64,000 bases of DNA, taken from assembly GCA_001724995.1 (NCBI GenBank), contig MEFD01000016.1, positions 62,001 to 126,000 on the forward strand. The letters are read 5' to 3'. Positions 17,225 to 31,700 of this stretch are shown here, piece after piece. The translations under genes were made by a program, and so were the position numbers. Position 1 is the stretch's first letter. Each line of letters opens with the position of its first letter. The notes beneath the pieces are model-generated. The model saw only the letters and a list, made by a program, of their open reading frames with translations, did not search any database and was not told the origin of the DNA. The DNA is from Rubrivivax sp. SCN 71-131 (GTDB lineage: Bacteria; Pseudomonadota; Gammaproteobacteria; Burkholderiales; Burkholderiaceae_C).

Positions 17225-18421
17225 GTGGAGCTGGGCGAGCGAATCCCGGAGTCCCCTTTGCTGCCCCTCCAGTCCAGCGCACGCGCACGCGCGCTCCTCG
17301 CCCTCGCGGACGGCACGACCTTTCTCGGTTCCTCGATCGGTGCGGCCGGCCGCACGGTCGGCGAGGTGGTGTTCAACACCGCCATGACCGGCTACCAGGA
17401 AGTGCTCACCGACCCGAGCTATCGACGTCAGCTCGTCACGCTGACCTACCCCCACATCGGTAACACCGGCGTCAATGCAGAGGACCTCGAGTCCTCGGGC
17501 GTGCAGGCCGCGGGTCTGATCGTGCGCGACGTGCCGGTGCGCATGTCGAGCTTTCGCGCCACCGCGACGCTGCCGGACTACCTGCAGCGCGAAGGCGTGG
17601 TCGCGCTGGCCGACATCGACACCCGCCGCCTGACGCGGCACCTGCGCAGCACCGGGACGCAGAACGGCTGCATCACCGCCTTCGCGCCGGGCGCCGAAGT
17701 CGGCGAACGCGAGTGCGCCGAGGCGGTGGCGGCGGCGCGCGCCGCGCCCTCGATGCTCGGCCTGGACCTGGCGCAGGAGGTGAGCACCGCCCAGCCCTAC
17801 GAGTGGACCGAGACCGAGTGGCGCCTGGGCGAAGGCTACGGCCGGCTCGTCGACGCCACGCACCATGTCGTGGCCTACGACTTCGGCGTCAAGCGCAACA
17901 TCCTGCGCATGCTGTCCAGCCGCGGCTGCCGCGTCACCGTGGTGCCGGCGCGCACACCCGCGCGCGAGGCGCTGGCGCTGCGCCCGCACGGCATCTTCCT
18001 GAGCAACGGACCGGGTGACCCGCAGCCCTGCGACTACGCGATCGAGGCGGTGCGCGAGTTCCTGTCCGTCGGCATCCCGGTGTTCGGCATCTGCCTCGGG
18101 CACCAGATCATGGCCCTGGCCTGCGGGGCGCGGACCTTCAAGATGAAGTTCGGCCACCACGGCGCCAACCACCCGGTGAAGGACCTGCAGACCGGCGGCG
18201 TGGCCATCACCAGCCAGAACCACGGCTTCGCGGTCGAGCTCGAGTCGCTGCCGGCCACGCTGCGCGCCACGCATGTGAGCCTCTTCGACGGCACGCTGCA
18301 GGGCATGGCGCATGTCGAGCGCCCGGCGTTCAGCTTCCAGGGCCACCCCGAGGCGCTGCCCGGGCCGCACGACATCGGCCACCTCTTCGACCACTTCGTG
18401 AAATTGATGGAAGTACGCTGA
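17225..18421 (+). CDS. carA: Carbamoyl-phosphate synthase small subunit
   Basis: Glutamine amidotransferase subunit that supplies ammonia for carbamoyl phosphate (arginine and pyrimidine synthesis). Conserved N-terminal features include [21 protein letters not shown]. The class I GATase domain has [12 protein letters not shown], the nucleophile Cys in [14 protein letters not shown], and the C-terminal His/Glu pair in [10 protein letters not shown]. The GTG at 17225 gives 398 residues. An in-frame TTG at 17258 ([19 protein letters not shown]), with CGGAG upstream, would give a more typical N-terminus of 387 residues and may be the real start. carB begins one base after the stop. Confidence 0.95.
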   Translation: MELGERIPESPLLPLQSSARARALLALADGTTFLGSSIGAAGRTVGEVVFNTAMTGYQEVLTDPSYRRQLVTLTYPHIGNTGVNAEDLESSGVQAAGLIVRDVPVRMSSFRATATLPDYLQREGVVALADIDTRRLTRHLRSTGTQNGCITAFAPGAEVGERECAEAVAAARAAPSMLGLDLAQEVSTAQPYEWTETEWRLGEGYGRLVDATHHVVAYDFGVKRNILRMLSSRGCRVTVVPARTPAREALALRPHGIFLSNGPGDPQPCDYAIEAVREFLSVGIPVFGICLGHQIMALACGARTFKMKFGHHGANHPVKDLQTGGVAITSQNHGFAVELESLPATLRATHVSLFDGTLQGMAHVERPAFSFQGHPEALPGPHDIGHLFDHFVKLMEVR

Positions 18422-18422
18422 C

Positions 18423-21695
<3,273 letters not shown>

Positions 21696-21715
21696 ACTCG
21701 GGCCCTCATCCAACA

Positions 21716-21754
21716 CGCCGCAGCCGCCTCTTGCGAGGGACGCTGCGGCGGTTT
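21716..21754 (+). terminator. Hairpin between carB and greA
   Basis: CGCCGCAGC and GCTGCGGCG form a 9-bp stem; the loop contains a second small hairpin (CCTC/GAGG). GTTTCG follows. It may terminate or attenuate transcription between carAB and greA. Confidence 0.5.
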
Positions 21755-21815
21755 CGCTTCTGCCTGCGGCCCGCTCGAGGCTTGGCCGCGACCAGTCCTT
21801 CCTGTCGAGTCGACC

Positions 21816-22292
21816 ATGGCCACCATTCCCCTGACCCTCCGCGGCGCCGAGCAGCTCAAGGCCGAACTGCATCGTCTGAAGACCGTCGAGCGCCACGCCG
21901 CGATCCAGGCCATCGCCGAGGCGCGCGCGCAGGGCGACCTCTCCGAGAACGCCGAGTACGACGCCGCCAAGGACCGGCAGGGTTTCGTCGAGGGGCGCAT
22001 CAAGGAACTCGAGGCCAAGCTCGCCGCGGCGCAGGTGATCGACCCGGCCGCGGTGAATGCCGGCGGCAGGGTGGTGTTCGGCGCCACCGTCGACCTCGAG
22101 GACGAGGACAGCGGGCAGAAGGTCACCTACCAGATCGTCGGCGACGACGAGGCCGACCTGAAGCTCGGCCTGATCTCGATCAGCAGCCCGATCGCGCGCG
22201 CCCTCATCGGCAAGGTCGCGGGCGACGTCGCCGAGGTGCAGGCTCCGGGCGGCCTGCACCACTGGGAAATCATGGACGTGCGCTACGTCTGA
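21816..22292 (+). CDS. greA: Transcription elongation factor GreA
   Basis: A 158-residue factor that enters the RNA polymerase secondary channel and stimulates cleavage of backtracked RNA. The N-terminal coiled coil holds the acidic tip segment [16 protein letters not shown]; the C-terminal FKBP-like domain includes [18 protein letters not shown] and ends in [14 protein letters not shown]. The length matches the family. The order carAB-greA is conserved in betaproteobacteria. Confidence 0.96.
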   Translation: MATIPLTLRGAEQLKAELHRLKTVERHAAIQAIAEARAQGDLSENAEYDAAKDRQGFVEGRIKELEAKLAAAQVIDPAAVNAGGRVVFGATVDLEDEDSGQKVTYQIVGDDEADLKLGLISISSPIARALIGKVAGDVAEVQAPGGLHHWEIMDVRYV

Positions 22293-22342
22293 TGGCCCGC
22301 AGGGCCGGGCCGCGCGCAGCCCGCCTCCCGCGTGCCTCGGCC

Positions 22343-22810
22343 TCAGCGCGCCTTCTTCGTCGATCGCTGCGTCGGCCGCGCCCGCTTCACGAGGCCGCCC
22401 GCGGTCACGCGCTGGTTGCCCAGCACCTCGAGCTTCTGCGCCACCGGCGCGCGCCCCGGGCGTGCGCTCGGCTTCACGACGCGAACCACGCGCGGCCCGG
22501 GCTTGCGATCCGCGCGCTCGCCGCGGGACTTCTCCGCCGGCGGCCGCCAGAGCACCAGCAGCTTGCCGATGTGCTGCACCGGCGCGGCGCCCAGGGCCTG
22601 CGCCAGCGCCAGCAGCGTCGCCTCGCGCAGGCTGCGGTCGTCGCTGAAGACGCGCACCTTGATGAGGCCATGCGCAGCGAGCGCGGCGTCGACCTCGCGC
22701 TGCACCGCGGCCGTGAGGCCCTCGGCGCCGATCATGGCCACGGGCTCGAGGTGGTGTGCCAGGCCGCGCATTTCCTTGCGCTCGGCGGGGGTCAGGGTGA
22801 GGACGGGCAT
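22343..22810 (-). CDS. yhbY: YhbY/CRM-domain RNA-binding protein
   Basis: A 155-residue protein whose first 95 residues are a CRM domain: [31 protein letters not shown], then [42 protein letters not shown]. The C-terminal 55 residues are a basic, disordered tail absent from the 97-residue E. coli protein. CRM proteins associate with pre-50S ribosomes. It is divergent from rlmE, another 50S assembly factor, with 20 bp between the start codons, so promoters must overlap. Confidence 0.92.
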   Translation of the reverse strand: MPVLTLTPAERKEMRGLAHHLEPVAMIGAEGLTAAVQREVDAALAAHGLIKVRVFSDDRSLREATLLALAQALGAAPVQHIGKLLVLWRPPAEKSRGERADRKPGPRVVRVVKPSARPGRAPVAQKLEVLGNQRVTAGGLVKRARPTQRSTKKAR

Positions 22811-22815
22811 GCCCC

Positions 22816-22821
22816 TATTAT
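22816..22821 (+). promoter_or_regulatory. Candidate -10 box (TATTAT) upstream of rlmE
   Basis: TATTAT stands 9 nt before the rlmE ATG with no Shine-Dalgarno between them. It lies in a 20-bp divergent gap shared with yhbY, so its -35 would be inside the yhbY coding region. Confidence 0.35.
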
Positions 22822-22830
22822 CGGCGCCCG

Positions 22831-23517
22831 ATGAACGTCAAGAGCCGCAGCAAGAAGGTCAACAAGGCCTGGTTGCACGATCACCTCAACGATCCCTACG
22901 TGCGCCGCGCGCAGGCCGAGGGCTACCGTTCGCGCGCGGCCTACAAGCTGGCCGAGATCGACGAGGCCTTCCGCCTGCTGCGCCCGGGGCACACGGTGGT
23001 CGACCTTGGCGCGGCGCCGGGGGCGTGGAGCCAGTACCTGCGGCGGCGCCTGGGCGCCGAGGCCGCGGGGCCGGGCGGGGTCGGGCCGCGCACCACGCTG
23101 CTGGCGCTGGACCTGCTGCCGATGGAGCCCATCGACGGCGTGCTCTTCCTGCAGGGCGACTTCCGCGAGGACGAGTCGCTGCGGGCGCTGGAAGCCGCGC
23201 TGCGGGGGCGGCCGGTGGACGTGGTGATCTCGGACATGGCGCCCAACCTCTCCGGCGTGGCCAGCGCCGACGCCGCGCGCATGGCCGACCTGGTCGAACT
23301 GGCGGTGGACTTCGCCGAGCGCCACCTGCGACCGGACGGCGTGCTGGTGGCCAAGGTCTTTCACGGCAGCGGCTACAGCCAGCTCGTCGAGCGCTTCAAG
23401 CGCAGCTTTCGCCTCGTCAAGCCGCACAAGCCCAAGGCGTCGCGGGCGCGCTCGGCGGAAACCTTTCTCGTCGGCATCGGCCCAAAGGCGGAGGCCAACC
23501 CCCGGCAAAGCGCTTGA
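22831..23517 (+). CDS. rlmE: 23S rRNA (uridine-2'-O-)-methyltransferase RlmE
   Basis: A 228-residue SAM-dependent methyltransferase (FtsJ/RrmJ) that modifies U2552 in the 23S A-loop. The K-D-K-E catalytic tetrad can be placed in [35 protein letters not shown] and RSAETFLVG. The SAM motif is [16 protein letters not shown] short insertion ([19 protein letters not shown]) lengthens the enzyme relative to E. coli. Its neighbour ftsH lies 108 bp downstream, the same pair as in E. coli. Confidence 0.96.
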   Translation: MNVKSRSKKVNKAWLHDHLNDPYVRRAQAEGYRSRAAYKLAEIDEAFRLLRPGHTVVDLGAAPGAWSQYLRRRLGAEAAGPGGVGPRTTLLALDLLPMEPIDGVLFLQGDFREDESLRALEAALRGRPVDVVISDMAPNLSGVASADAARMADLVELAVDFAERHLRPDGVLVAKVFHGSGYSQLVERFKRSFRLVKPHKPKASRARSAETFLVGIGPKAEANPRQSA

Positions 23518-23625
23518 TCGGCAGGGAATTGCCGGTCACTCGAGCGGCTCCCCGGGGTTGACCGCAATAGAATCGCCCGCATATGGGCGGGGTCGCGCGC
23601 CCTGCGCGCCGCCCAAGGAGTCGCA

Positions 23626-25533
23626 GTGAACAATCAATGGTTTTCCAAGGTCGCTGTCTGGCTGGTGATCGCCCTCGTGCTCTTCACCGTGTTCAAGCAG
23701 TTCGACCGCGGCGTGGCTCAGGGCAACCAGATCGCCTACTCCGACTTCCTCGAGGAGGTGCGGGCGCGGCGCATCAAGCAGGTGACGCTGCAGGAAAACC
23801 CCGGGGGCGGCACCGAGATCGTCGCCATCACGAGCGACGACAAGCGGCTGCGCAGCACCGCGACCTACCTCGACCGCGGCCTCGTCGGCGACCTGATCAA
23901 CAACGGCATCAAGTTCGACGTCAAGCCGCGCGAGGAGCCGAGCCTGCTGATGAGCATCCTCGTCAGCTGGGGCCCGATGCTGCTGCTCATCGGCGTCTGG
24001 ATCTATTTCATGCGCCAGATGCAGGGCGGGGGCAAGGGCGGCGCCTTCAGCTTCGGCAAGAGCAAGGCGCGCATGCTCGACGAGAGCAACAACACCACCA
24101 CCTTCGCCGACGTCGCCGGCTGCGACGAGGCCAAGGAGGAGGTCAAGGAACTGGTCGACTTCCTCAAGGACCCGCAGAAGTTCCAGAAGCTCGGCGGCCG
24201 CATTCCGCGCGGCGTGCTGCTGGTGGGCCCGCCGGGGACGGGCAAGACGCTGCTGGCCAAGGCCATCGCCGGCGAGGCCAAGGTGCCCTTCTTCAGCATC
24301 AGCGGCTCGGACTTCGTCGAGATGTTCGTCGGCGTGGGCGCCGCGCGCGTGCGCGACATGTTCGAGCAGGCCAAGAAGAGCGCGCCCTGCATCATCTTCG
24401 TCGACGAGATCGACGCCGTCGGCCGCCACCGCGGCGCGGGCCTGGGCGGCGGCAACGACGAGCGCGAGCAGACGCTCAACCAGATGCTGGTCGAGATGGA
24501 CGGCTTCGAGACCAACCTCGGCGTCATCGTGATGGCGGCCACCAACCGCCCCGACATCCTCGATCCGGCGCTGCTGCGCCCGGGGCGCTTCGACCGCCAG
24601 GTCTACGTCACGCTGCCCGACGTGCGCGGGCGCGAGCAGATCCTGGGCGTGCACATGCGCAAGGTGCCGGTCGGGCAGGACATCCGCGCCGACATCCTGG
24701 CCCGCGGCACCCCCGGCTTCAGCGGTGCGGATCTGGCCAACCTGGTCAACGAGGCGGCGCTCTTCGCCGCGCGCCGCAACGCGCGCGTGGTCGAGATGGT
24801 CGACTTCGAGAAGGCCAAGGACAAGATCATGATGGGCCCCGAGCGCAAGTCCATGGTCATGCCCGAGGAGGAGCGCCGCAACACCGCCTACCACGAGGCC
24901 GGGCACGCGCTGGTGGCGCGGCTGCTGCCCAAGACCGACCCGGTGCACAAGGTGACGGTGATTCCGCGCGGGCGCGCCCTGGGCGTGACGATGCAGTTGC
25001 CCGAGGGTGACCGCTACAGCATGGACAAGGAGCGCATGCTCAGCACGATCAGCGTGCTCTTCGGCGGCCGCATCGCCGAGGAGGTGTTCATGAACCAGAT
25101 GACCACCGGCGCCAGCAACGACTTCGAGCGCGCCACGCAGATCGCGCGCGACATGGTCACGCGCTACGGCATGACCGACGAGCTCGGGCCGATGGTCTAC
25201 GCGGAGAACGAGGGCGAGGTCTTCCTCGGTCGCAGCGTCACCAAGACGACCAACATGTCCGAAGAGACGATGCGCAAGGTCGACCAGCAGATCCGCCGCA
25301 TCATCGACGACCAGTACGGCGTGGCGCGCCAGCTGATCGAGGACCACAAGGACAAGATGCACGCGATGGCGCAGGCGCTGCTCGACTGGGAGACGATCGA
25401 CGCCGAGCAGATCGACGACATCATGGCCGGCCGCCCGCCGCGTCCGCCCAAGGACTGGACGCCCCCGGCGAACCGCGCGAGCGGCCCGCCGGCGCCGCCT
25501 GCGCAGGCCGACAGCGCGCCCGCCGCCGCCTGA
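23626..25533 (+). CDS. ftsH: ATP-dependent zinc metalloprotease FtsH
   Basis: A 635-residue membrane-anchored AAA+ protease starting at GTG 23626 after AAGGAG. Two membrane helices (about 7-24 and 104-126) flank a periplasmic domain. The AAA module has Walker [15 protein letters not shown], Walker [12 protein letters not shown], and the second region of homology ([21 protein letters not shown]). The peptidase has the zinc motif HEAGH and the third ligand in the [14 protein letters not shown] region. It degrades LpxC, sigma32 and misassembled membrane proteins in E. coli. The tail is Pro/Ala-rich. A strong terminator follows. Confidence 0.97.
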   Translation: MNNQWFSKVAVWLVIALVLFTVFKQFDRGVAQGNQIAYSDFLEEVRARRIKQVTLQENPGGGTEIVAITSDDKRLRSTATYLDRGLVGDLINNGIKFDVKPREEPSLLMSILVSWGPMLLLIGVWIYFMRQMQGGGKGGAFSFGKSKARMLDESNNTTTFADVAGCDEAKEEVKELVDFLKDPQKFQKLGGRIPRGVLLVGPPGTGKTLLAKAIAGEAKVPFFSISGSDFVEMFVGVGAARVRDMFEQAKKSAPCIIFVDEIDAVGRHRGAGLGGGNDEREQTLNQMLVEMDGFETNLGVIVMAATNRPDILDPALLRPGRFDRQVYVTLPDVRGREQILGVHMRKVPVGQDIRADILARGTPGFSGADLANLVNEAALFAARRNARVVEMVDFEKAKDKIMMGPERKSMVMPEEERRNTAYHEAGHALVARLLPKTDPVHKVTVIPRGRALGVTMQLPEGDRYSMDKERMLSTISVLFGGRIAEEVFMNQMTTGASNDFERATQIARDMVTRYGMTDELGPMVYAENEGEVFLGRSVTKTTNMSEETMRKVDQQIRRIIDDQYGVARQLIEDHKDKMHAMAQALLDWETIDAEQIDDIMAGRPPRPPKDWTPPANRASGPPAPPAQADSAPAAA

Positions 25534-25560
25534 GCGGCTGCGACCGCTTCGCGCGTCATC

Positions 25561-25582
25561 GACGGGGCCTTCGGGCCCCGTC
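25561..25582 (+). terminator. Hairpin with UUCG tetraloop after ftsH
   Basis: GACGGGGCC-TTCG-GGCCCCGTC: a perfect 9-bp stem closed by a C(UUCG)G tetraloop, the most stable loop type. A short T-containing stretch (TGCTTTGC) follows. It separates ftsH from glmM. Confidence 0.75.
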
Positions 25583-25736
25583 TGCTTTGCAGCGGCACCC
25601 GGCCGGCCCGCTCCGGCCCGCTCCGGCCCGGTCGCGCGCGCCGCGCGGCCGTTCAACCCGTCACGACCGCGGCATGGCACGGAGCGAGCAGGCGCTGCGG
25701 CGGGCGAGGAAAATCCGGCTTCAGGGGGAAGCGACG

Positions 25737-27068
25737 ATGAGCAGACAGTATTTCGGCACCGACGGCATTCGCGGCACCGTGGGCAAGAGTCCGATCACGC
25801 CGGACTTCATGCTGCGCCTGGGGCACGCGGTGGGCCAGGTGCTGCGCCGGGGCAATCCGCATCCGACGGTGCTGATCGGCAAGGACACACGCATTTCGGG
25901 CTACATGCTCGAATCCTCGCTCGAGGCGGGTTTCGCGTCCGCCGGCGTCGACGTGCTGCTCAGCGGCCCGCTGCCCACGCCGGGGGTGGCCTACCTGACG
26001 CGCGCGCTGCGGCTGGACCTGGGGGTGGTGATCAGCGCCTCGCACAACGCCTTCGGCGACAACGGCGTCAAGTTCTTCTCCGCGCAGGGCGAGAAGCTGC
26101 CCGACGCCTGGGAGGCGGACGTCGAGGCGGCGCTCGCGCTCGCGCCGCAATGGGTCGATTCGGCCACGCTGGGCAAGGCGCGCCGGCTCACCGACGCCGG
26201 GGGCCGCTACATCGAGTTCTGCAAGAGCACGGTGCCGCACAACCTCACGCTGCGCGGCATGAAGCTCGTCGTCGATGCCGCCCATGGCGCGGCCTACCAG
26301 GTGGCGCCGAAGATCTTCCACGAGCTCGGCGCCGCCGTGGTGTCGATCGGGGTCCAGCCCGATGGCCTGAACATCAACCAGGGCGTGGGCGCGACGGAGC
26401 CGGCGGCGCTGGTGCAGGCCGTGCTCGAGCATGGCGCCGACTACGGCATCGCGCTCGATGGCGACGCCGACCGGCTGCAGATGGTCGACGCCAGGGGCCG
26501 CATCTACAACGGCGACGAACTGCTCTACGTCATGGCCGCCGACCGCCTGGCCAAGGGCGAGACGGTGCCCGGCGTGGTGGGCACGCTGATGACCAACCTG
26601 GCGGTGGAGCAGGCGCTGCAGCGCCTGCGCATTCCGCTCGTGCGCGCCAAGGTCGGCGACCGCTACGTGCTCGAGGAGCTGGCCGCCCGCGGCTGGCAGC
26701 TCGGCGGCGAGGGCTCGGGCCACCTGCTGGCGCTGGACCGGCATACCACCGGTGATGGCATCGTCAGCGCGCTGCAGATCATGCAGGCGATCCGGCGCAA
26801 CGGCCGTGATCTGGCTGCGCTGCTGGAGGGCGTGACGCTGTTCCCGCAGACGATGATCAACGTGCGCCTGCGCGAGGGCGGCGACTGGACGGGCAATGCC
26901 CGGCTCGACGATGCCAAGCGTTGCGTGACGCGCGATCTGGGCGACGCGGGCCGCATCCTCATCCGCGCCAGCGGCACCGAGCCGGTGCTGCGGGTGATGG
27001 TCGAATCGCGCGACGCCGACCTCGGCCGCCGCTGCGCCGAGCAGCTGGCGGCGGCGGCGATGGCCTGA
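25737..27068 (+). CDS. glmM: Phosphoglucosamine mutase
   Basis: Interconverts glucosamine-6-phosphate and glucosamine-1-phosphate for UDP-GlcNAc synthesis. The ATG at 25737 ([16 protein letters not shown]), preceded by CAGGGGGAAG, gives 443 residues, the usual length; the ORF-track start at 25587 is inside the intergenic region. The phosphoserine loop is [13 protein letters not shown], the metal loop is [13 protein letters not shown], the sugar loop is GEGSGHLL, and the phosphate-binding loop is [14 protein letters not shown]. In relatives folP usually lies between ftsH and glmM; only 203 bp of non-coding DNA are here. Confidence 0.96.
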   Translation: MSRQYFGTDGIRGTVGKSPITPDFMLRLGHAVGQVLRRGNPHPTVLIGKDTRISGYMLESSLEAGFASAGVDVLLSGPLPTPGVAYLTRALRLDLGVVISASHNAFGDNGVKFFSAQGEKLPDAWEADVEAALALAPQWVDSATLGKARRLTDAGGRYIEFCKSTVPHNLTLRGMKLVVDAAHGAAYQVAPKIFHELGAAVVSIGVQPDGLNINQGVGATEPAALVQAVLEHGADYGIALDGDADRLQMVDARGRIYNGDELLYVMAADRLAKGETVPGVVGTLMTNLAVEQALQRLRIPLVRAKVGDRYVLEELAARGWQLGGEGSGHLLALDRHTTGDGIVSALQIMQAIRRNGRDLAALLEGVTLFPQTMINVRLREGGDWTGNARLDDAKRCVTRDLGDAGRILIRASGTEPVLRVMVESRDADLGRRCAEQLAAAAMA

Positions 27069-27106
27069 CGCAGCGGCCGCCCGCCATGTGACGGCCGGCG
27101 GGCCGG

Positions 27107-27124
27107 CTGTCACGAAGTCGTCAC
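27107..27124 (+). promoter_or_regulatory. Pho box (PhoB-binding site) upstream of pstS
   Basis: CTGTCACGAAGTCGTCAC contains two GTCAC direct repeats 11 nt apart and matches the E. coli Pho box in 13 of 18 positions by my count. A -10-like TCTAAA/TAAAGT lies about 10 nt downstream, the spacing expected when the Pho box replaces the -35. It fits phosphate-starvation control of the pst-pho genes by the PhoB encoded in the same cluster. Confidence 0.75.
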
Positions 27125-27176
27125 GCGGCGTTTCTAAAGTCCTGGGCAGTTCCACGAGCTGTCAAAAAGGACTGTC

Positions 27177-28214
27177 ATGACGCAAATTCTTCCCCGCGTG
27201 GCCGGCACTGCGCTGATCTTCGTTCTGGCGTCGGGCACCGCGCTCGCGCAGGATGTCACCGGCGCCGGTGCCACCTTCCCGGCACCGATCTATGCCAAAT
27301 GGGCCGACGCCTACAACAAGGCCACCGGTGCCCGCATCAACTACCAGTCGGTGGGCTCGGGCGCCGGCATCCGCCAGATCAAGGCCAACACGGTCGATTT
27401 CGGCGCCAGCGACATGCCGATCAAGGACGAAGACCTGGCCAAGGACGGCATGATCCAGTTTCCGACCGTCATCGGCGGCGTGGTGCCGGTGGTCAATATC
27501 AAGGGCATCGACCCCGGCCAGATCCGCCTCACGGGCCAGGTGCTGGGTGACATCTACCTGGGTAAGGTCACCAGGTGGAACGATGCCGCGCTGACGGCTT
27601 TGAATCCCGGCGTGCCGCTGCCCGACGCGGCGATCTCGGTCGTGCGCCGGGCCGACGGGTCTGGCACGACGTTCGTCTTCACCAACTACCTCTCGAAGGT
27701 CAACGCCGAGTGGAAGGAGAAGGTCGGTGAAGGCACGGCCGTCAACTGGCCGACCGGCGCGGGCGGCAAGGGCAACGAGGGCGTCGCCGCCTTCGTGCAG
27801 CGCCTGCCCAATTCGATCGGCTATGTCGAGTACGCCTACGTGAAGCAGAACAAGATGACATTCACGCTGATGAAGAACCGCGACGGCAACTTCGTGCCGC
27901 CGAGCGACTCGGCCTTCAAGGCCGCCGCCGCCGGTGCCGACTGGAGCAGGACCTTCTACCAGATCACCACGGAGCAACCCGGCAAGGATGCCTGGCCGCT
28001 GACCAACCCGACCTACATCCTCATGTACAAGAACCCGGACAAGCCGATGGTGTCGGGCAACGCGCTCAGGTTCTTCGATTGGGCCTTCGTCAACGGCGAC
28101 CCGATGGCCGGCGAACTCGACTACGTGCCGCTGCCGGACTCCGTCAAGGCCCTGGTGCGCAAGCATTGGGAGCAGATCAAGGACAGCAGCGGCAAGGCGG
28201 TCGCCTACAAGTGA
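27177..28214 (+). CDS. pstS: Phosphate ABC transporter periplasmic binding protein PstS
   Basis: A 345-residue periplasmic protein. The signal peptide ends near TALAQ, followed by [26 protein letters not shown], the PstS start. Phosphate-contact segments include [17 protein letters not shown] and [11 protein letters not shown]. It captures inorganic phosphate for the PstCAB importer. First gene of pstSCAB-phoU-phoB-phoR, preceded by a Pho box. Confidence 0.97.
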   Translation: MTQILPRVAGTALIFVLASGTALAQDVTGAGATFPAPIYAKWADAYNKATGARINYQSVGSGAGIRQIKANTVDFGASDMPIKDEDLAKDGMIQFPTVIGGVVPVVNIKGIDPGQIRLTGQVLGDIYLGKVTRWNDAALTALNPGVPLPDAAISVVRRADGSGTTFVFTNYLSKVNAEWKEKVGEGTAVNWPTGAGGKGNEGVAAFVQRLPNSIGYVEYAYVKQNKMTFTLMKNRDGNFVPPSDSAFKAAAAGADWSRTFYQITTEQPGKDAWPLTNPTYILMYKNPDKPMVSGNALRFFDWAFVNGDPMAGELDYVPLPDSVKALVRKHWEQIKDSSGKAVAYK

Positions 28215-28284
28215 TGGCCTGATCCGCCTGCGGCGGGTGCCTTGCGGTGCCAGCCGTCGGTTGCCGTCCAGCCCAGGAGCAACC

Positions 28285-29307
28285 GTGGCCGCTACACTCC
28301 CCGCCACCGCCTACGCCGCCGACAAGAAGATGGAGCGTGATACTCCCCGCGGGCGGCCGCCCGAGCGTCGCCGCGTCGCTCCCTGGGCCGATACGCTCTT
28401 CTCGCTCCTCACCCACGGTGCTGCCTGGCTGACCCTGGCCCTGCTGGCGGGCATCATCGTCTCGCTGGTCATCGGTGCCGCACCCGCGATCAAGGAGTTC
28501 GGTCTCGGCTTTCTCGTCAGCACGGAGTGGGATCCGGTACGGGAGGAGTTCGGCGGCCTGGTGATGATCTACGGCACGCTGATGACCTCGTTCATCGCGC
28601 TGCTGATCGCGGTGCCGGTGAGCTTCGGCATCGCGCTGTTCCTCACCGAGCTGTCGCCCAAGTGGCTGAAGCGCCCGCTGGGCATCGCCGTCGAACTGCT
28701 GGCCGCGGTGCCGTCCATCGTCTACGGCATGTGGGGCCTGCTGGTCTTCGGGCCCATCCTTTCGACCTATGTGCAGATCCCGCTGCAGGCCGCCTTCGCC
28801 GACGTGCCGCTGCTCAGTGCCTTGGTCTCGGGCCCGCCGGTCGGCATCGGCATTCTGTCGGCGGGCATCATCCTGGCGATCATGGTGATCCCCTTCATCG
28901 CGTCCGTGATGCGCGATGTCTTCGAGATCACCCCGACCCTGCTCAAGGAATCGGCCTACGGCCTGGGCGCCACCACCTGGGAGGTGGTGTGGAAGGTGGT
29001 GCTGCCCTATACGAAGACCGGGGTCATCGGCGGCATCATGCTCGGTCTGGGCCGGGCGCTGGGCGAGACCATGGCCGTGACCTTCGTGATCGGCAATTTC
29101 AACCAGCTCGATTCGCTGTCGCTCTTCGAAGCCGCCAACAGCATCACCTCGGCACTGGCCAACGAATTTGCCGAGGCCAGCGCGGGCCTGCACCAGGCGT
29201 CGCTGATCTACCTGGGGCTGGTGCTGTTCTTCATCACCTTCGTGGTGCTGTCGCTGTCCAAGTTGCTGTTGTCGCAACTGCGCAAGGGTGAAGGAACCCG
29301 GTCATGA
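28285..29307 (+). CDS. pstC: Phosphate ABC transporter permease PstC
   Basis: A 340-residue inner-membrane permease. I start it at GTG 28285 after AGGAG; the track's 28237 start has no ribosome-binding site, and an ATG at 28330 is a weaker alternative. Six membrane helices are visible. Typical segments are [35 protein letters not shown], the [29 protein letters not shown] coupling loop, and [16 protein letters not shown]. It pairs with PstA. Confidence 0.95.
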   Translation: MAATLPATAYAADKKMERDTPRGRPPERRRVAPWADTLFSLLTHGAAWLTLALLAGIIVSLVIGAAPAIKEFGLGFLVSTEWDPVREEFGGLVMIYGTLMTSFIALLIAVPVSFGIALFLTELSPKWLKRPLGIAVELLAAVPSIVYGMWGLLVFGPILSTYVQIPLQAAFADVPLLSALVSGPPVGIGILSAGIILAIMVIPFIASVMRDVFEITPTLLKESAYGLGATTWEVVWKVVLPYTKTGVIGGIMLGLGRALGETMAVTFVIGNFNQLDSLSLFEAANSITSALANEFAEASAGLHQASLIYLGLVLFFITFVVLSLSKLLLSQLRKGEGTRS

Positions 29308-30167
29308 GCGCGGTGATGAACGCCCCCCGGCTGGCCATGCACCGCCGACGCAAGCGCGTCAACGCCATCGCGCTGACGCTGTCGCTGGCGGCGATGGCCT
29401 TCGGCATCTTCTGGCTGATCTGGATCCTGGTCGAGACCGTGCGGCTGGGCATCGGCGGCATGGCGCTGTCGGTCTTCACCGAGATGACGCCGCCGCCGCA
29501 GGCGGACGTCGGCGGTCTGGCCAATGCGATCTTCGGCTCGCTGGTCATGGTGGCGCTGGCCACCCTGGTGGGCACGCCGATCGGCATCCTGGCCGGCATC
29601 TACCTGGGCGAATACGGCCAGAAGACCTTGCTGGGCCATGCCGTGCGCTTCATCAACGACATCCTGCTGTCGGCACCGTCGATCGTCATCGGGCTCTTCA
29701 TCTATGCCGTGGTGGTCGTCCCCTTCAAGGGCTTCTCGGGCATCGCCGGCGTCCTGGCGCTGGCCTTGATCGTCATCCCGGTCGTCATCCGCACCACCGA
29801 GAACATGCTGGCGCTGATCCCGAACGCGCTGCGCGAGGCCGCCTATGCGCTGGGCACGCCGAAGTGGAAGGTCATCCTTTCGGTCACGCTGAAGGCAGCA
29901 CGTGCCGGCGTCGTCACCGGCATCCTGCTGGCGGTGGCGCGCATTGCCGGCGAGACAGCCCCGCTGCTGTTCACCGCGCTGTCCAACCAGTTCTGGACCA
30001 ACGACCTGCGCCAACCGATGGCCAACCTGCCGGTGACCATCTTCAAGTTTGCGATGAGCCCCTACGAGAACTGGCAGCAGCTGGCCTGGGCCGGCGTCTT
30101 CCTGATCACGCTGGGCGTACTGCTGCTCAACATCCTGGCGCGCGTGCTGTTTCGCAACAAGCACTGA
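29304..30167 (+). CDS. pstA: Phosphate ABC transporter permease PstA
   Basis: A 287-residue permease overlapping pstC by 4 nt (ATGA). It has six helices and the segments [65 protein letters not shown] (the EAA-like loop) and [20 protein letters not shown]. Together with PstC it forms the phosphate channel powered by PstB. Confidence 0.95.
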   Translation: MSAVMNAPRLAMHRRRKRVNAIALTLSLAAMAFGIFWLIWILVETVRLGIGGMALSVFTEMTPPPQADVGGLANAIFGSLVMVALATLVGTPIGILAGIYLGEYGQKTLLGHAVRFINDILLSAPSIVIGLFIYAVVVVPFKGFSGIAGVLALALIVIPVVIRTTENMLALIPNALREAAYALGTPKWKVILSVTLKAARAGVVTGILLAVARIAGETAPLLFTALSNQFWTNDLRQPMANLPVTIFKFAMSPYENWQQLAWAGVFLITLGVLLLNILARVLFRNKH

Positions 30168-30187
30168 GCCCGACAAGGCGACAACCC

Positions 30188-30973
30188 ATGGAAGCCGTCA
30201 TCGACCTCCTCGCCACCGAGAAGATCAAGATCTCGGTGCGCAACCTCCATTTCTACTACGGCAGCTTTCTGGCGCTGAAGGACATCAACCTCGACATCCC
30301 CGAGAAGAAGGTCACCGCCTTCATCGGACCTTCGGGCTGTGGCAAGAGCACGCTGCTGCGCGTCTTCAACCGCATGTTCGAGATCTACCCCGACCAGCGG
30401 GCCCAAGGGCAGATCAACCTCGACGGCGAGAACATCCTCGAGAGCAAGGAGGACGTGTCGCTGATCCGCGCCAGGGTCGGCATGGTGTTCCAGAAGCCGA
30501 CGCCTTTCCCGATGTCGATCTACGACAACATCGCCTTCGGCGTGCGCCTGTTCGAGCGGCTGCCGCGCGTGGAGATGGACGAGCGCGTGGAATGGGCGCT
30601 GAAGAAGGCCGCGCTCTGGAACGAGGTCAAGGACAAGCTCGACCAGAGCGGCTCGGGGCTGTCCGGCGGGCAGCAGCAGCGGCTGTGCATCGCCCGCGGC
30701 ATCGCCATCCGGCCCGAGGTGCTGCTGCTGGACGAGCCCTGCTCGGCGCTGGACCCGATCTCCACCGGCAAGGTCGAGGAGCTCATCCACGAGCTCAAGA
30801 GCGACTACACGGTGGCCATCGTCACGCACAACATGCAGCAGGCCGCGCGCTGCAGCGACTACACCGCCTACATGTACCTGGGCCACCTGGTCGAGTTCGG
30901 CCCCACCTCCGACATCTTCATGAAGCCGAAGAAGAAGGACACCGAGGACTACATCACCGGCCGGTTCGGATGA
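30188..30973 (+). CDS. pstB: Phosphate ABC transporter ATPase PstB
   Basis: A 261-residue ATPase starting at ATG 30188; the longer 29288 ORF is a run-through within pstA. It has Walker [10 protein letters not shown], the PstB-specific [20 protein letters not shown], signature [15 protein letters not shown], and Walker [21 protein letters not shown]. The H-loop is [14 protein letters not shown]. It drives the PstCA permease and, through PhoU, participates in phosphate sensing by PhoR. Confidence 0.97.
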   Translation: MEAVIDLLATEKIKISVRNLHFYYGSFLALKDINLDIPEKKVTAFIGPSGCGKSTLLRVFNRMFEIYPDQRAQGQINLDGENILESKEDVSLIRARVGMVFQKPTPFPMSIYDNIAFGVRLFERLPRVEMDERVEWALKKAALWNEVKDKLDQSGSGLSGGQQQRLCIARGIAIRPEVLLLDEPCSALDPISTGKVEELIHELKSDYTVAIVTHNMQQAARCSDYTAYMYLGHLVEFGPTSDIFMKPKKKDTEDYITGRFG

Positions 30974-30992
30974 GTCCGCATAGGAGCAGCAC

Positions 30993-31700
30993 ATGAGCGA
31001 CAAGCATCTGTCGACCCAGTTCGACACCGAACTCAGTGGCATCTCGGCGCGAGTGCTCGAGATGGGCGGTCTGGTCGAAGCCCAGGTGGAGCAGGCCATC
31101 CACGCGCTGACGAACATGAGCGGCGACATCGCCAACCAGGTGCTGCGCCAGGAGGAGCGCGTCAACCAGATGGAAGTGGAGATCGACCGCGACCTGTTCG
31201 GCATCATCGCCCGCCGCCAGCCCACCGCGCGCGACCTGCGGCTGCTGATCGCCGTCAGCAAGACCATCGCCAACCTCGAGCGCGTGGGCGACGAGGCGGC
31301 GCGCATCGCGCGCACCGTGCAGCGGCTGATGAACACCGGGGTGTCGAGCCGGCTGCGGCTGCCGGTGGCAGACCTGGGGTTCGCGGCCGGCCTGGCCACG
31401 GCGCAGTTGCGCAAGGTGCTGGACGCCTTCGCGCGGCTGGACACCGGCCGCGCCCTCGAGGTGCTGAAGCAGGACGACCAGATCGACCAGGAATTCGATG
31501 GCCTGTTGCGCAAGCTCATCACCTACATGATGGAAGACCCGCGCACCATCTCGGCGTCGATCGACCTCGTCTTCGTCGCCAAGGCGATCGAACGCGTCGG
31601 CGACCACGCCAAGAACCTGGCCGAGGTCATCATCTACGTCGTCAAGGGAACCGACGTGCGGCACAGCTCGATGGCCGCGGTGGAGAGCGCGATCAAATGA
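30993..31700 (+). CDS. phoU: Phosphate signalling regulator PhoU
   Basis: A 235-residue all-helical protein with the two three-helix-bundle repeats of PhoU. Each bundle carries the acidic metal-binding signature: IANLERVGDEAARIA in the first and VFVAKAIERVGDHAKNLAE in the second. PhoU links the Pst transporter to PhoR and represses the Pho response when phosphate is plentiful. Its stop overlaps the phoB ATG by 4 nt. Confidence 0.96.
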   Translation: MSDKHLSTQFDTELSGISARVLEMGGLVEAQVEQAIHALTNMSGDIANQVLRQEERVNQMEVEIDRDLFGIIARRQPTARDLRLLIAVSKTIANLERVGDEAARIARTVQRLMNTGVSSRLRLPVADLGFAAGLATAQLRKVLDAFARLDTGRALEVLKQDDQIDQEFDGLLRKLITYMMEDPRTISASIDLVFVAKAIERVGDHAKNLAEVIIYVVKGTDVRHSSMAAVESAIK

